A stretch of DNA of 64,000 bases from contig CM055874.1 of NCBI GenBank assembly GCA_029582165.1, forward strand, positions 43,779,883 through 43,843,882, given 5' to 3'. This DNA comes from Portulaca oleracea. Lineage: Eukaryota > Streptophyta > Magnoliopsida > Caryophyllales > Portulacaceae. Within the stretch, counting starts at the first letter, position 1; the number at the start of each line of letters is the position of its first letter. Below, piece by piece: positions 36,734 through 49,500 of the stretch. The notes under the pieces are model-generated. The model was given only the letters and a program-made list of their open reading frames with translations. It made no database searches and was not told the origin of the DNA. Made by a program: the position numbers and the translations under genes.

Positions 36734-36997
36734 TTGAAAGGAGTTTGTGCTAATGTATGACAGAGTTTGTACTATTGTGCAAAGGAGTTTGTTATAGTGT
36801 GTAAATAAGTTTCATGTTAGTGTGCAAAGGAGTCCGTGTTAGTGTTCAAAGGGGTTCGGGCTAATGTACAAAAGAGTTCGTGCTATTGTACAAGAGAGTA
36901 TATGCTAGTGTGGAGAAGAGTCTGTTGGTATGCAAAGGAGTCTATGTTAGTGTACAAATAAATTTTTTAGTGTGCAAATATATTTTATATGATGTGT
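36734..36997. repeat. Degenerate 22-bp minisatellite, about 11-12 copies
   Basis: Units close to CAAAGGAGTTTGTGTTAGTGTG repeat head to tail (for example CAAAGGAGTCCGTGTTAGTGTT and CAAAAGAGTTCGTGCTATTGTA). Most are exactly 22 bp, with some of 19-23. Divergence between units is substantial, so the array is old. It is not coding. Confidence 0.8.
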
Positions 36998-37337
36998 AGC
37001 AAGAAATAAATTAACTTAATTAGTTATAGGTTAATATAATATTTTTATAAAATGTGAAGAGAAGCAAATAATGGGGGAGGGGAGGGGAAAAAATCAAACA
37101 AGCGAAAATTGTTTAGCAAAAAAATGAAATAACACAGGTTAGAGCCCACAACCTCAAATATGTCACTGACCACACCCTACCATTACGCTACCATCATAGA
37201 TTTGCCTTTATAATGCAAATTTGCAATATGTAATAAAGTCGAACCGCGAGACTGATAAGAAGACCCATACTCCCGCAGGAGTATGGTCTAACGACTGATG
37301 AAAACAATGTTTATTCATCCACGGAGGCGTGGATGCA

Positions 37338-37407
37338 TTTATAGTGGTTGTCAACCATGACAACCACCATAAGTAAAATAAATTTCACTCGTACATGTGT
37401 CAAGTTT
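37338..37407. mobile_element. Left half of a MITE split by the chromovirus
   Basis: CATTTATAGTGGTTGTCAACC...GTACATGTGTCAAGTTTT matches the left arm of the MITE at 34992-35350 and stops where the chromovirus LTR begins (37408). The expected right arm reappears at about 46312-46376, beyond the chromovirus. Confidence 0.7.
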
Positions 37408-38512
37408 TGTAACACCCCCCAAGTTGTTAACCACTATATTAAGCTAATGAATTACTTAACCCAATAATTAGCGCAACAGATTATCACCCAAGGGTATTAC
37501 CGCCGACCACAAGAGTGGACAAGGCTAGACTCTAACCCCAAATCATATTAACTATAGCACGAACTTAAGCACATAACACATCACAACCCCACCATGATAC
37601 ATAACTATACTTAGACAAATTTTTTAACATAACTCATATACCCCAACATTATACAGAAACCATTATGCAATTTTCCTTGCTTAAGAGTCAATCAATTTCT
37701 CGATTCACCATACTCTCCTCACGTTGGCCTAGGGGCTCGTCCTTCAGATGCCTTCCCTTTTCCTTTGCCGGATTCCCTAAAACGAAAACATAAAACTTCG
37801 GAAAGTGAGATAAATTCAGTACATCTACCCCTATATTGTAAGAATCATTTCAAAATTCGTTTTAGTTATGGGTGCGGTTCCAAAATCATTTAAAACACTA
37901 TAAACAACCATAACGATAACAACAATCGATAAACTATAAACATAACTTATCATACATAAGTGATAACTTAACTTAAAACCTTAAAACTATACTTGAATCA
38001 ACATAAAGTATAACTTGGAGCATAACGTAAACCATAACTTAAACTGTACCTGATATCCTAAAACATAACATATATTGTAGCTTAAGGCATAGCATAAGCC
38101 ATAACTTACTTATACAAAAATATCATGACCTAACTCATATCTTAACTTATACTTGATCTTTATATAAACTATAACTTAATTAAAAACCATACTTGAGAGT
38201 TCCTTCCTTTGAGCATATCATAAACAAAGTGTAGGAGACTTGTAAATCATACATAAACTGGATGTAAACCACACATTGATTTAAACACAAACTTGACTTT
38301 GAATTACCATAAATCATGACTCGAAACCCTTAGTATATAATTCATAAATGGTACTTTGATCCAAATAACTTACATAACTTAAAATACTTAAAACTTGGTT
38401 GTCATATTATTATCTTGAAGGGCCCCTACTTGCGATCATCGGCTAAGCCTCCGTATGTGCATCCCCGGACCGATCGGGAGATCCGGATGGGTAGATATTA
38501 TCCTGTACTGGC

Positions 38513-38670
38513 CAGATTTCCATGGGGTGCACTTATGACACGAATTATCATGGTGTGCACTAAGACACGGTTATCCTGGGGTGCACTAAGGCACGATTAT
38601 CCTAGGGTACGGTTAATATGGTGTGCACTCAAGCACGGTTTCCCTGGTGTGCACTAAGGCACGGTTAACA
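38513..38670. repeat. 26-bp tandem repeat with GTGCAC core in the chromovirus LTR
   Basis: About six units near GGTTATCCTGGGGTGCAC + TAAGGCAC repeat in tandem; one unit (about 38600) is shortened. Each holds the GTGCAC palindrome. The array is GC-richer than the surrounding LTR. Confidence 0.85.
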
Positions 38671-40485
38671 TGGGCAGGGCCTTTTTTTATGTGGGAAAAC
38701 TTGAAAACCTTACTTGTTTAAACATTGTCATAACTGGGTTCTTATAAGACTTATCCATAACTTAATTTATCCATAACCTATTCTTGAACAAACTTACACT
38801 TATAAAAGGAAATTACTAATGAAACCTTTAATGATAAAGTACTTGTTGACCATAAAATACCTAACTAAAAGTACTTAATTGACATAGATGTTTATCATGA
38901 AGGGTGTGTAACATAAAAACTTAAGGTAAGATAATTTACTTAATAAACCATACTTTGGTACATAAAACCACATAAAATTTATCTATATTTGAATATGATA
39001 CATAAAATTTGTATAAACGACAAGAACCTTACAATAAACATATTATTTATATGGCATAAATAAATCACACGATTAAACTTAAAAGGTTATAGGCAATATA
39101 CGTACCTGAACGCTTGAACACTTACACACCGACTTGGACTCTCACGGACTTGAACAGGTGGACGCAACGACCTCTTGAGAATTCTTGAGAAAGGATAACA
39201 ACTATGGGTTAGAACCTACCCTTGAAGAAAAACAAGGAAGAGATATCTTGATAAATTTTTAGGAAGTAATTTGACTTGGGAAATTTCCTATGGTTACTTG
39301 GAAGGCCATAACTCCTTTCATACTTATCGTAAAATCATGCAAGATGACTTTTTGGAAAGAGAATCGGTTACTATAACTTTCTAATGGAACATGGAGTCTA
39401 AAAATAAATGGAAATAGGGTAAAAACCCTTAACACCGCAAGCTGCCCAGAATACACACATGATTGGGAGTTGTATTTCGGAAAATCATAACTTGAGTTGT
39501 AGACATCTGTTGGGGATGCATAAACTATCTATGGAAAGCTTGGATTACATGCTAAAACTTTCATATTGGCCACAAATTGATGTGAACATGAGAAAAGCCC
39601 GGAATCAGGTCATGAACACAAATCAGTCACTTACTTTTTTTGGGTAACTCATGTTTACTGACCAAGGTTCGGTAATTCATAACTTTCACATCCGGTGTCC
39701 TATGACTACGAACTATACCTTTCCGGAAAGCTTGATAAACCCTCTAAAACTTTTATGTTGAATACTTAACCTAACAAAGTCTCCAAACAGCCTTGAAGCA
39801 TGTATTTACAGATCAACCTCAGAAATTATATGGAATTGCACATGTTTACGGTTTTGGCCATAATTTAAAATATACACAATGAAATCCCGAACTTCCAAAG
39901 CCGGGTGTTAGTTAACATCTTAAGACACCTTTTCATGTCATAAAATAAGCCAAACTCACATTTTATACCTTCTGGAAATTTCATAATACAACCAGATTTG
40001 AGCACCCAACTACATTTTGGTTTGCATGCAAGTTAAACTTAATCATCCCACCCTAATCTCTTCCTAAATACATACCTTAAGCAAGAAAATCTAAATTTCC
40101 AGAATTAATCATCCAGAAACCATATTCACAGATCATATATCACACATGAAATGCCTACTCTTAACATGATTCAACGTCCAAGGCACCAAACTTCATCAAT
40201 TTACCATTAAACATTATAGTATTCATTAATTTGACACTTTAACCTTAATCTAAGCACATGCACACCTAATTATCCATAAAATCCATACTTCCACAGTGAA
40301 AATATCATACCATTCACCATGCATGATCACAATATCACATAAACTCTACTCATCCATAACAATCCATCACATACTTGTTTAATTCCCTACGAACATGCTT
40401 ACTAATTCAAAACTCAACACTTCAACTCATACAAGACAAAATTATTATTCTTAAAAACATGAACAAAAAAATCTTACTAAATCAG

Positions 40486-42091
40486 TGATGTATGCAAGGT
40501 CGCTAAGATCATAGTGATGACCTCACAGACACCAAGCGGACACACACAACACTGAGATTCTTGACCTCACAACTGATAATCAATTACAAACACTCCAAAA
40601 CAGGGCTCACAACAGAGAACCAATCACAATCTCCTCCAAAACAGAGCATAAACACCAAAACACAAATGGATGAAATGAGTGATGTGTGAAATGTGATCAG
40701 ATGGACAAAATAACATCAAGAACTCATGAAGGCTTTTGGGTCTCGTTCAAATGGATTGAAATGGATAATGAGGGATGGAAAATGCAGAAAGATAAAGGAT
40801 AGAATCAAGTGATTACTGATCAATACAGGCACACCATGACCGATTATCACAAGGGCAGTGGACTCGATGACCTCAATGGATACAGGCACACCACCATTGA
40901 AATTACCAAGCTCTACACCCACCACAAGGATTGCCAAATCCTTGATACTGTAGTAGAATTAATCAAAATTGAGAGTTTAACGTCACTCACAAACAAGAGG
41001 CTCAATAAGGCACTCAAAATCTCATATTTCATATCATCAAGTTGTTTTTACAATGACCTCACAGTGGGTATATATAGCCCAGCTGAAATATCTAATTAGG
41101 AGTTTCTTGAGCAAAAAGAAAACGTCCTAATCTTGCTTAATTAGCTAATTACATCAGAATAAGATAATATGTAACTAACTTAGGAAGCTTCTAGAACAAT
41201 AATAAGGAGGGCTAATAAAAGCGTCACACATGGCATCTTCATGAAGCTTCTAGAACAATTGGAAGGCTCTAGAAACATCACACATGGCGCTTTCTTGTTG
41301 GAGCAGCATTCCTCACGTGGGCAAGGCTGGATAGTCACCTCACAAGCTGGAAGGACCTCAACAGCTCGAAAGTGACGTCTTTATAGAGGGCCTCAATGAA
41401 AAACACCTCACTGAATTGGAAAGACCTCAACAACTCAGGAAGTGAAGTCAACAAGGTGCAAATAGTCTTCCTCCAGTAGGGAACGTCCTTGGACGTCCAA
41501 ATTCTTAGCAGATTCAAGATGGAGGTCCTTATGCGCATATTCAGATTGCATAGAAGATTAATGACCTCCAATAAGCAGAAGATGACGCAACCCAAGTGAA
41601 AAGACCAAAAGGACCTTGCTGAAACACCAAAAGACAAGCTGATCCCGAATGAGGTCCTCATGCACGTACCCAGTTTGCAATAGTTGTGCAGAATGCAAAC
41701 GACCTCCAAATGGATCAACCTTTGGCATTTAGGAAAGCTCAATAATACACTTCCTTGAAATCCAAAGAGAAGAGAATCACAACCCAAGTTGAAAAGAACA
41801 ATCAGCTCCAGATAAACGTCCTCAATGTCTAGATAAACGTCCTCACTGCATGCCCAGATTGAAATAGTCTTGTGGAACCCAAATGACCTTTAGACCATGT
41901 AAGCTTAGACATTATGAACGACCTTCAAGGGACCAAATGTGAGTGATGCCTCAATTCTGAAGTATTGAGACAGTAAAGATGGCCTCACATTAGGTGGATG
42001 ACCTTTGATATAGTCAAGGACCTTCTGGGATCCATGGATGGCCTCAAAGCATGCTGACACCAAATGAGGTTGTGAGGGCTGATCTCCATCA
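40486..42091. mobile_element. Solo LTR (1606 bp) nested in the chromovirus LTR
   Basis: Begins TGATGTATGC and ends CTCCATCA, flanked by the 5-bp duplication ATCAG (40481-40485, 42092-42096). The composition, rich in GACCTCA/GTCCTCA words, differs sharply from the host LTR. No internal coding region is present, so recombination between two LTRs probably removed it. It shares TGATGTAT termini with the gypsy LTR at 17355-22172 but not obvious sequence beyond that. Confidence 0.8.
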
Positions 42092-42883
42092 ATCAGATTC
42101 TATACAAGCTTCAACATGGTGAAAGAGAGGGTGAAAGAAAGGAGAGATTACCAACTCAAATGGAGAAGGAAGAAGGAAGAAATGGTCTCGGTGGTGGCAG
42201 TGGCCGGTGGTCCTGGGCGAGCTTGTGGTACTGTGACTGCAGGAGCCAGGATGGCGGGGCAAGTGGGAGGTGGCTCGATAGTGGGGAATTAGGGAGATAC
42301 CGGGAGATAGAAACAAGAGAGGGAGCAAGAGGGAGAGGGAACTTGTGAGAGTTGTGTAACCTAAACTTGTTATCATAAGGAATGTATTTATAGGAAATAA
42401 TGAGGCCCATCTTCCCTCCCTATGACCATGGTGGCTGGTTACGGATGGCCCAAAAATATGAATTATCATTTTTAATTTCCTCTCTTATATTTATATCTCC
42501 CTAACCCGATTCACTTAAACTTGTTATACCAAAAGAAAAACTTAATGAAAAACCTATGGAAACCCAAATAAATATATCCAGCTCGGGTACTCTCATAATT
42601 ATTTGTAATTGGCTTGGATAAGAGAATAAAATAAAATAAGATATCATGACTCGAAAGAGAATACTTAAATATTCATGATGACCGGAAATTATAGTCGGGG
42701 AAAGGAACCTGACAAAGAATTAAATTTCTAATCTAAAATCTTGACGGTCGTTGCACTGTTCAAGTCCTGCAAAATACACACGGGTTAAATGAATTGGAAC
42801 ACACACTTTAATTATTATCTTTAACCTTGATTAATTAATTTAATCAATACATATTAAGGGGTGATTTTCTCTGGGTTATTACA

Positions 42884-44150
42884 TCTTACTCCCCTTAAAA
42901 GAAGTTTCGTCCCCGAAACTTTGAAATTACTATTGTCATATCTCTAGGGCCTTACCTTCAAACAGGTGGGGGTACCTATTTCGCATGTCCCCTTCGGTCT
43001 CCCCACATGATCTCAGGAGAGAAAAGTTCAGCCCCGATGGTTCGGGTTCTATACATGATCTAGATCAGGAACATATTTCCAAAATTGCACAATATGAAAT
43101 ATGTCATGAACGTGTCCTAAATAGCAGGAAGCGCGAGCCTATATACCACAGGACTTATTCTTTCAATAATTTTATATGGCCCGATATATTGAAGGCCTAA
43201 CTTCCCTTCAACCCTAAAACTTCGTACATCTTTTGTTAGTAAATCTTAAGGAATACTTTGTCCCCTGGTTGAAACTATAAAGGTCCCCCCTTCTTTTTCA
43301 TCAGTATAATTCTTTGGTCAGCTTTGAGCTGTTTCGATACGTTGTTGGAGGATCTGGACTTTTCTCTCCCTTGCATTCCCAACCTGGTATGGTTCTAATT
43401 TATACCTTCATTCATACCGTGAAGTGTTCTAAAAGATCTCATTTGATATCTTGTTGGCTGAATATCTTGCTAAAGGTAGAACTTTCTCTTTTTCCTCACT
43501 ACTTGGAATCTAGCACACATAGTACTCTGAGTATACCCGTCATGATTTGGGTTGGTTCTTTTTGTTTGTCCTTCAGAAATGGGGGAAAAAGTTATTGAAA
43601 TTGGGTCGTGTACCCAAGACTTTCTGTAGGGCTACCCAAGATCATGCTTGAAGCTTTTACTTACGGGTGACTGGGTGAGAGGCTACACTCTTCGGAAGGA
43701 CACGTATGTCAATAAGCGCAATAATAAATTTGCCTATCCTCATCCATATGCTTGGTTCGTAAAACCCATAAATATTATTAGCATGTTGGTAAGCTCAAAG
43801 GTATAACTAGGAGCTCATAATATTTGTATCAAGTCTTAAAAGTAGCCCTATGTATATCTTCTGACTTAATTCTTGTTTGATGTTACCCTAACCTTAAATC
43901 AACCTTCGGAACCATTCCAACTCTGGGTAACTGATTAAACAGGTCGTCACTGCAAGGAAAGGGATGCTTATTCAGTTATTCTTGATAATAACATTGTTCA
44001 ATCTTTTTACAATTTAAACATAATCTTAAACTGCCATCTCCCTTCTTCATGAGAAGTACAAGTACCCCCCAAAGGGACATACTCTAGGTCCTACGAACTT
44101 TCCTTAGGTCCGTTCACTACTGGGTTTTGGACTTCTTAAATTCCACAGGT
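42884..44150 (-). pseudogene. Chromovirus pol remnant (RT and integrase C-terminus)
   Basis: Minus-strand translation shows eroded RT motifs: KKGDGSLRLCLNCKKIE, DDLFNQL, VDLRLG followed by a stop then HQTRIKSEDIHRATFKT, and YKYYELLVIPLSLP. After a deletion, the integrase C-terminus follows: RIETAQS, then KLGLQYIGPYKIIERISPVV and YRLALP. Many stops and frameshifts; the RT catalytic Asp pair, RNase H and the integrase core are not recognisable. Inactive and old. Confidence 0.8.
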
Positions 44151-46311
44151 GCCATTCTACTTGGCACTTTTGAAGTTAGGTTGCACTCTCGGAACTTAAT
44201 GGAAGTAGTTACCTCAATGGATGACTTGGCACCCTTTCGGGCGCGATGTCTTAACTTTATAATCTTTAGAGAGGCCATAACTTACCTGTACTATCATACA
44301 CTACCTGTCCTTCAACTAGAACATTTCGGAGTCGCTAGCTCCCTCTCCGATTCATTCTTGAAACTCGATAAAAGTATTTATTCAGCACGAATACCTGGTT
44401 TGCTCATTCCCCCGACATATTTTCACGATCTTGCTGATTACCGTGTCTAACCCTAAGGTCATCATTTGTGTATAAATAACTAAGCCGTTTATTCATAGGA
44501 CTGTGGATTCATATTTTACATAACTTTCCAAATAAGCCTTTGTCAGTGAATACTAATTTTTTCCAACTGCCCCAAAACATTGGGTGTTATTTCTTTTAAC
44601 TATCCGAACACTTTTATCTCTTCCTAGAACGATAAGATAACAACGTGTGGCCCCTTTTTAAAATTTATCCATGACTTCCATTCTTCTGTAAAACGAGTTA
44701 TCTTCAAGTATCATGTATCCTTACATTAATATACAACCTAATCACAAAAAGTCTAGACTCAAAGGTCCCTTGTATCCTTCTTTAGAAACTGGTTCCTATA
44801 CTTCCCAACATTACCTCATGAATCGTGAAAGCTCCATTCAGACTAATACTATGCACTTTAGTCACCTTTTTATTTCATTTCCTAAAAAGAAGTAGATGGG
44901 TGCGGAGGGAAAACATGGTACAGAAAGATACGATTGATGAGAGGTGTAAGCATGAATCTCCAGGCTAACAATGAAGCAAGGATTTACAATGACGGATTTT
45001 AGATTCCATAGTGGAAGGTGGATACTTCATCAATTTAACAACACATATAGATATATTGGATAGGAACAATGGTCTCTAAAAAATAATCAGTAGTGATAGT
45101 GATTACAATGATTTCATGTATGAGGAGACCTATAAAAATACTTAAATGAGCTTGGTTTGGAGAGAAAGATATTGGAGAAAACTTTTGATTTCTGAATCAG
45201 AACTATCAATGTCTGAGATGCATGAATATGTTGTAGTAATTACTTGGAGCAAACAAGGCATACGTTATTGGTTTTGAATGAATTATGACCATTATTGGAA
45301 CTAAACCTTAAATCCGATGTGTAGATCCGTCGCAGAAAATGACGATCACTTATGAAAAAGAAAAGATAGGCCAAATAAAGAGCCATATGAAATAAGAGAA
45401 GTTCATAATAGAATGATGAATTGATAGCAATTCAAAAGAAAAACAATGGCTATGAGAAAATTGATCATGAATCGGTAACAAATCGATAAAGGCATATCAT
45501 TAAACAATCAAGAATAGTTGGCCGATAACAATGATGGAATCTCATAAGAATTCTGAGGGACTTTTATAAAGATGAGTAGTGGCATAAAATAACACAATTG
45601 GTCTTATTATTTCGATGATTAGGAAGACTTATCATAAGAACGAAATAAAGGTTTGGTTCAAGAAATGAATAATGAAATATGACAATCGAGCAGCAGAAGC
45701 TTGAACCTCATAATAGCTGTTAGATAAAAATGATTAGGTGGGTTTCGGTATATGGGCATTGACAACTGAATAGAGGGTAGAGGGCTTTTAATTCCCAAAA
45801 TCATGTCGAATATCTCTCCACGTAAATCCTTCCTACATATTCGGATGTGTATGTTCACCTGATTTTATCACTCCCTTTTCTTGTCCTTAATAATAAATTT
45901 CTAACTCCATTCATTTTCTTCTTTTTCTCACTATATGTCTTTCCTCTAAATTTCTTCATTAATGAGTATGATAACATCATTATCACCCCGATGGACATCA
46001 GGATCTTTACGTCCGTGCTATTGCCCCTATCATGGATACCATGCTCATAAAAACCTCTGTTCACCTTATTGACCATCATTGGCAAGCCCTTCAAACCAAA
46101 TTAGATAATGGAGAAGTCGTGAACACTTTCCCAAACTCCTCCGGGAAAATTTTTCTCATCCACCTTGGGAAAATTGTGGGATCTAGTTCAAAAATTGACT
46201 CCCCTCATTTTACAAACAAATATGGGAAAGTTTGGTCAATTTGTTAACTTTCCAGGGAAATAGTTGTAACCAAACGCTCTCTAAATTTACCATTAGACTT
46301 AATTTTTTTTA
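44151..46311. other. Uninterpretable DNA, probably eroded chromovirus interior
   Basis: No clear gene or repeat. It lies between the recognisable chromovirus pol and the right arm of the split MITE, so it is likely degraded gag, leader or 5' LTR sequence. Confidence 0.4.
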
Positions 46312-46376
46312 ATGATGAAGATAATAAATGACACATATATGAATAAAGATTGTTTTGATTCCGGTGGTTGTAAGTT
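46312..46376. mobile_element. Right half of the MITE split by the chromovirus
   Basis: GAAGATAATAAATGACACAT...AAAGATTGTTTTGATTCCGG + TGGTTGT parallels the right arm of the MITE at 34992-35350 (GAAGATAAAAGTTGACACAT... ...TTGTTTTCATTGTGGTGGTT). It ends about 180 bases upstream of the BUBR1 start codon. Confidence 0.55.
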
Positions 46377-46556
46377 TTTACTAGATGATAAATGACATTT
46401 TTTTTTATTTCTTTTGAAGGTGGAGTGACATTCTTATCGAAGCGCTCCTCTCAAGTCTTAACGGCTTATTTTCAGAATTTGAATTTGTAAAAGCTCCGCT
46501 CCTCCTCTCGGGATCTAGGGTTTTTCGTTCCTTCAGGATCTCAATCACTGGCAAAA

Positions 46557-49500
46557 ATGGCGACGAATGGCACAGAGATGGTGGACCCAGAGACCCAATT
46601 CCTGATGGAATTGAGGATGAACTCCAAAAGGCGTAGCATTGAGCACGAGAATACTGGCGTCGAAGATCAGGCTGAAGCTGCCGATGATGGGGAATTTGAG
46701 TGGGACAAGTACAAGGAGAACGTCAGACCATTGAAACGAGGTCGCAATGTCAAGATTTTGAACGAGTCTTTGAAATCTCACTCCGTCATTTCTCTCAAGC
46801 AGTCTCTCCTTCTTACTCGAAGGTAGCTCCTCTTTCTTTTTCTACTCCTTGTTTCAATTTGATTTTTGGTTGTCTTTTGATTGATTGGTGCGCTGTTTTT
46901 TGGCTCACCAGGAAGATGATTGAGGCTATTGACAATTATGCTGGAGATGACCCTCTTCAACCGTGGCTCCAGTAAGCTTATACCAATGCTTTCCTTTTAC
47001 ATATTACCATAAACAAAATTTGAGCTCTTTCTTTTACTGGAATGGAGTGAACTGGGCTTGAGCATTTGAGTAAGTGCCATGGACACTAGCAAAAGGTTAA
47101 AGGTAGATGATTGTATGACCATTGTTTGTGGGTTACATGTTTTCTCTTTAAGGAGTGGCTATGGATTGAATGGGCAAAATAGGAAGATGAGTAACCATTA
47201 AATGCCATGGACACTAGCATTCAACATGGCTTGATCATGTTTTTCATGACATGACTTGATGAAGATCATGTTCAACGCTGACCAGCTTGAGAGGAAGCCC
47301 GAACAATAGTGAATTATTGGGGCAATTTTGAGAGGGGGGGGGGGTTGTTTGGGGAATATGCATTGAAATCTTATCTTTGTGCTACTCTAATGCAGGTGCA
47401 TCAAGTGGGTCCAAGAGGCATTCCCAGCTGGTGGGGATTCCTCTGGTCTTGTTATCTTGTATGAACAGTGTGTTCGTACATTTTGGCATGATGATCGCTA
47501 TAAGGATGACATCCGATACCTTAAAGTTTGGCAGGAATATGTATGTTATATTTGCTCTCTCTATTGCTAGATGTCCACACCACTATGATATCTAAAGCAC
47601 AAAACTACTTTCTTTTTATTGTGAAATCCTTCAGTTGGTATGTTTCTTCATCTTCGTATATATTACGAAAGCACTGATCGAGCGCTGTCCAATAATTGTA
47701 TTTCAGGCTGAAAATTGTGCTGATGCCGAAGTAATATATAAGTTTCTGGATGCCAACAAGATCGGGCAGTCTCATGCTGCCTTCTATATAGCATATGCTT
47801 TGCATATGGAAGCTAAACATAAGCTCAAAACAGCAAATGAAATTTTCAATCGAGGCTTGGCCATGTAAGCTTCAACTATGATTTAGACAGTTAGACTACA
47901 CAAGCTTGATAGTTTGTGCATCTCTTTTATTTTATCATTATTACTATTATTATTACTTGTAGCTGTGTGCCATGCCCATGGTGACAATTCACAGGCCTGT
48001 TGTTCTGGCAGTCGTCTTTGGGGTGTCTCATTAGGGTTGCATGTGTAATTTTACATCCAGACCCTATCCCAAGTTATAATACCAATGTGCGCATACAGAG
48101 ATCTACTTCCTACATTCATTGAATTGATTCCCATATTTGAAATGCTTTTATACTTTCTAAGCATAATGATATAACTTGGCTTTAGATCATCTTGCTGGTT
48201 TTGTTTCGTTGTAAGGACTTGAACAGAGGGGCTGGTGCTTTATTAGCGTCTTTATCGCAGCCTCGTAGGTGATTCATGCTTGGCATAAGTATGCATTTAC
48301 CTTCTTTTTCTTTGATCAAGTTCAGCCCTCAGCTGTAACGTCAGTTTTACCTTATGTTTTGCTCCTGTTGTCCAATGTTATGGGGTGCAGACACCCATGC
48401 ATGTGCAATAATATTTGTGACTTTGTCCAATTTAATGTCAGTCCGTGGAGGACTAGGTCTATCAACTAGCAAAACCTGCAGTTTAGGGGACTGAACTTGT
48501 AAAATTGGCAGATCATTGTTAGTTTATCATCTGATCATCTGAGCGAGCATCTTTTCCCCATGGTTGATAAACATTTCTTGGGCAATTTGTTAGATGAAAG
48601 TACCTTGAATTGAACAATATCATATTTCCACCACACTTATAGGCACGCACACATAGATGTGTCCTGTGATCCATATCTCAGGACCTTCCAAGTCCTCATA
48701 TGGACATGTTACTAGTTAATTACCTAGTCTTAGTTTCATCAGTGTCAGATTTGTTTTAGCTTCATCTGAGAAGTTGGCATTGGAAACAAATTCCGTTGTC
48801 CTGGGAATTATCGGAAGAATTAGAAATAAGGAAAACTGAAAAGCTCATATAGTGCTATACCAGGGACTACTATTGTAGAGTATCCTGCAAGGTTGTCAGG
48901 GCAGTATTGATTTTCTTCACTGTGTTATCTTTGATAATCCTGCAATACTATCGGATATTCGGTTTTTGTCGAGAAAACTTCTAAAAAGTTTATCATTTCA
49001 TGCACTAAGTAGTTGTAAAGTCGCGTATTAGATTATATGTTTATGAATTGATTCATCATCCAAGAATTGTCTCTAACATCATTTTCAAATACGTAGAAGT
49101 GCTCAACCCGTTGAAAAACTGGAAGCAGCTTTCAGGAAATTTCTTGCTCGCTCGATGAGTAGACCCAAACCTATCACTGAAGTATGGATCTTGTACTGTC
49201 AGCCTTTGTACTTTGATGCTATTACAGTACTGTTCTAAATCGTCGATTGTACTTTTCCAGGAAGATTCGGAAGAGCATAACCAACCAAGTCGAAGCTTTG
49301 GCACATTGTTGTCCAGAGTAGAAAATAGTGAGTGTTTCATCAGCTACTTCAATCCAACATTTAATTCTTGTTTACATTCCTTTTTTTGCTAAAGGCTCAT
49401 GTGTTGTTCCAGGAAGCAGTCAGTCGGATATCTCTGTCACTTCCAAGAAGAATACCAAGGGAAATGGGTTAGTAAAGAAAATATGGCTAACTTTAAATGT

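Larger units (their letters stand above)
37408..42883 (-). repeat. Chromovirus 3' LTR, about 3.87 kb, interrupted by a solo LTR
   Basis: Ends TGTAATAACCC...GGGTGTTACA in minus orientation. The span is 5476 bp; subtracting the nested solo LTR (1606 bp) and one copy of its 5-bp duplication gives 3865 bp. It contains a 26-bp tandem array (38513-38670). The AT-rich ORF-like stretches inside are chance frames. Confidence 0.75.
37408..46290 (-). mobile_element. Decayed Ty3/gypsy chromovirus (Tekay/Del-like), minus orientation
   Basis: The minus strand shows degenerate RT (about 44150-43690), an integrase C-terminus (about 43350-42950), a terminal purine-rich tract with GTTTCGGGGACGAAACTTC, then an LTR starting TGTAATAACCCAGAG at 42883 and ending GTGTTACA at 37408. 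TGTAAYA LTR starts, a GGGGACGAAAC end and a multi-kilobase LTR are typical of Tekay/Del chromoviruses. No 5' LTR was recognised, so the right boundary (about 46290) is inferred from where the split MITE resumes. Confidence 0.75.

Noticed and set aside
38415..38657. 80-codon ORF with repeated WGAL/WCAL-type words
   Set aside because: The repeats reflect the 26-bp DNA tandem array in the chromovirus LTR.
41335..41787. 150-codon minus-strand ORF
   Set aside because: Lies wholly inside the solo LTR delimited by ATCAG duplications and has no recognisable motif.
42089..42469. 126-codon minus-strand ORF rich in Ser, Leu, His
   Set aside because: Spans the solo LTR edge and chromovirus LTR; low-complexity composition, no domain.
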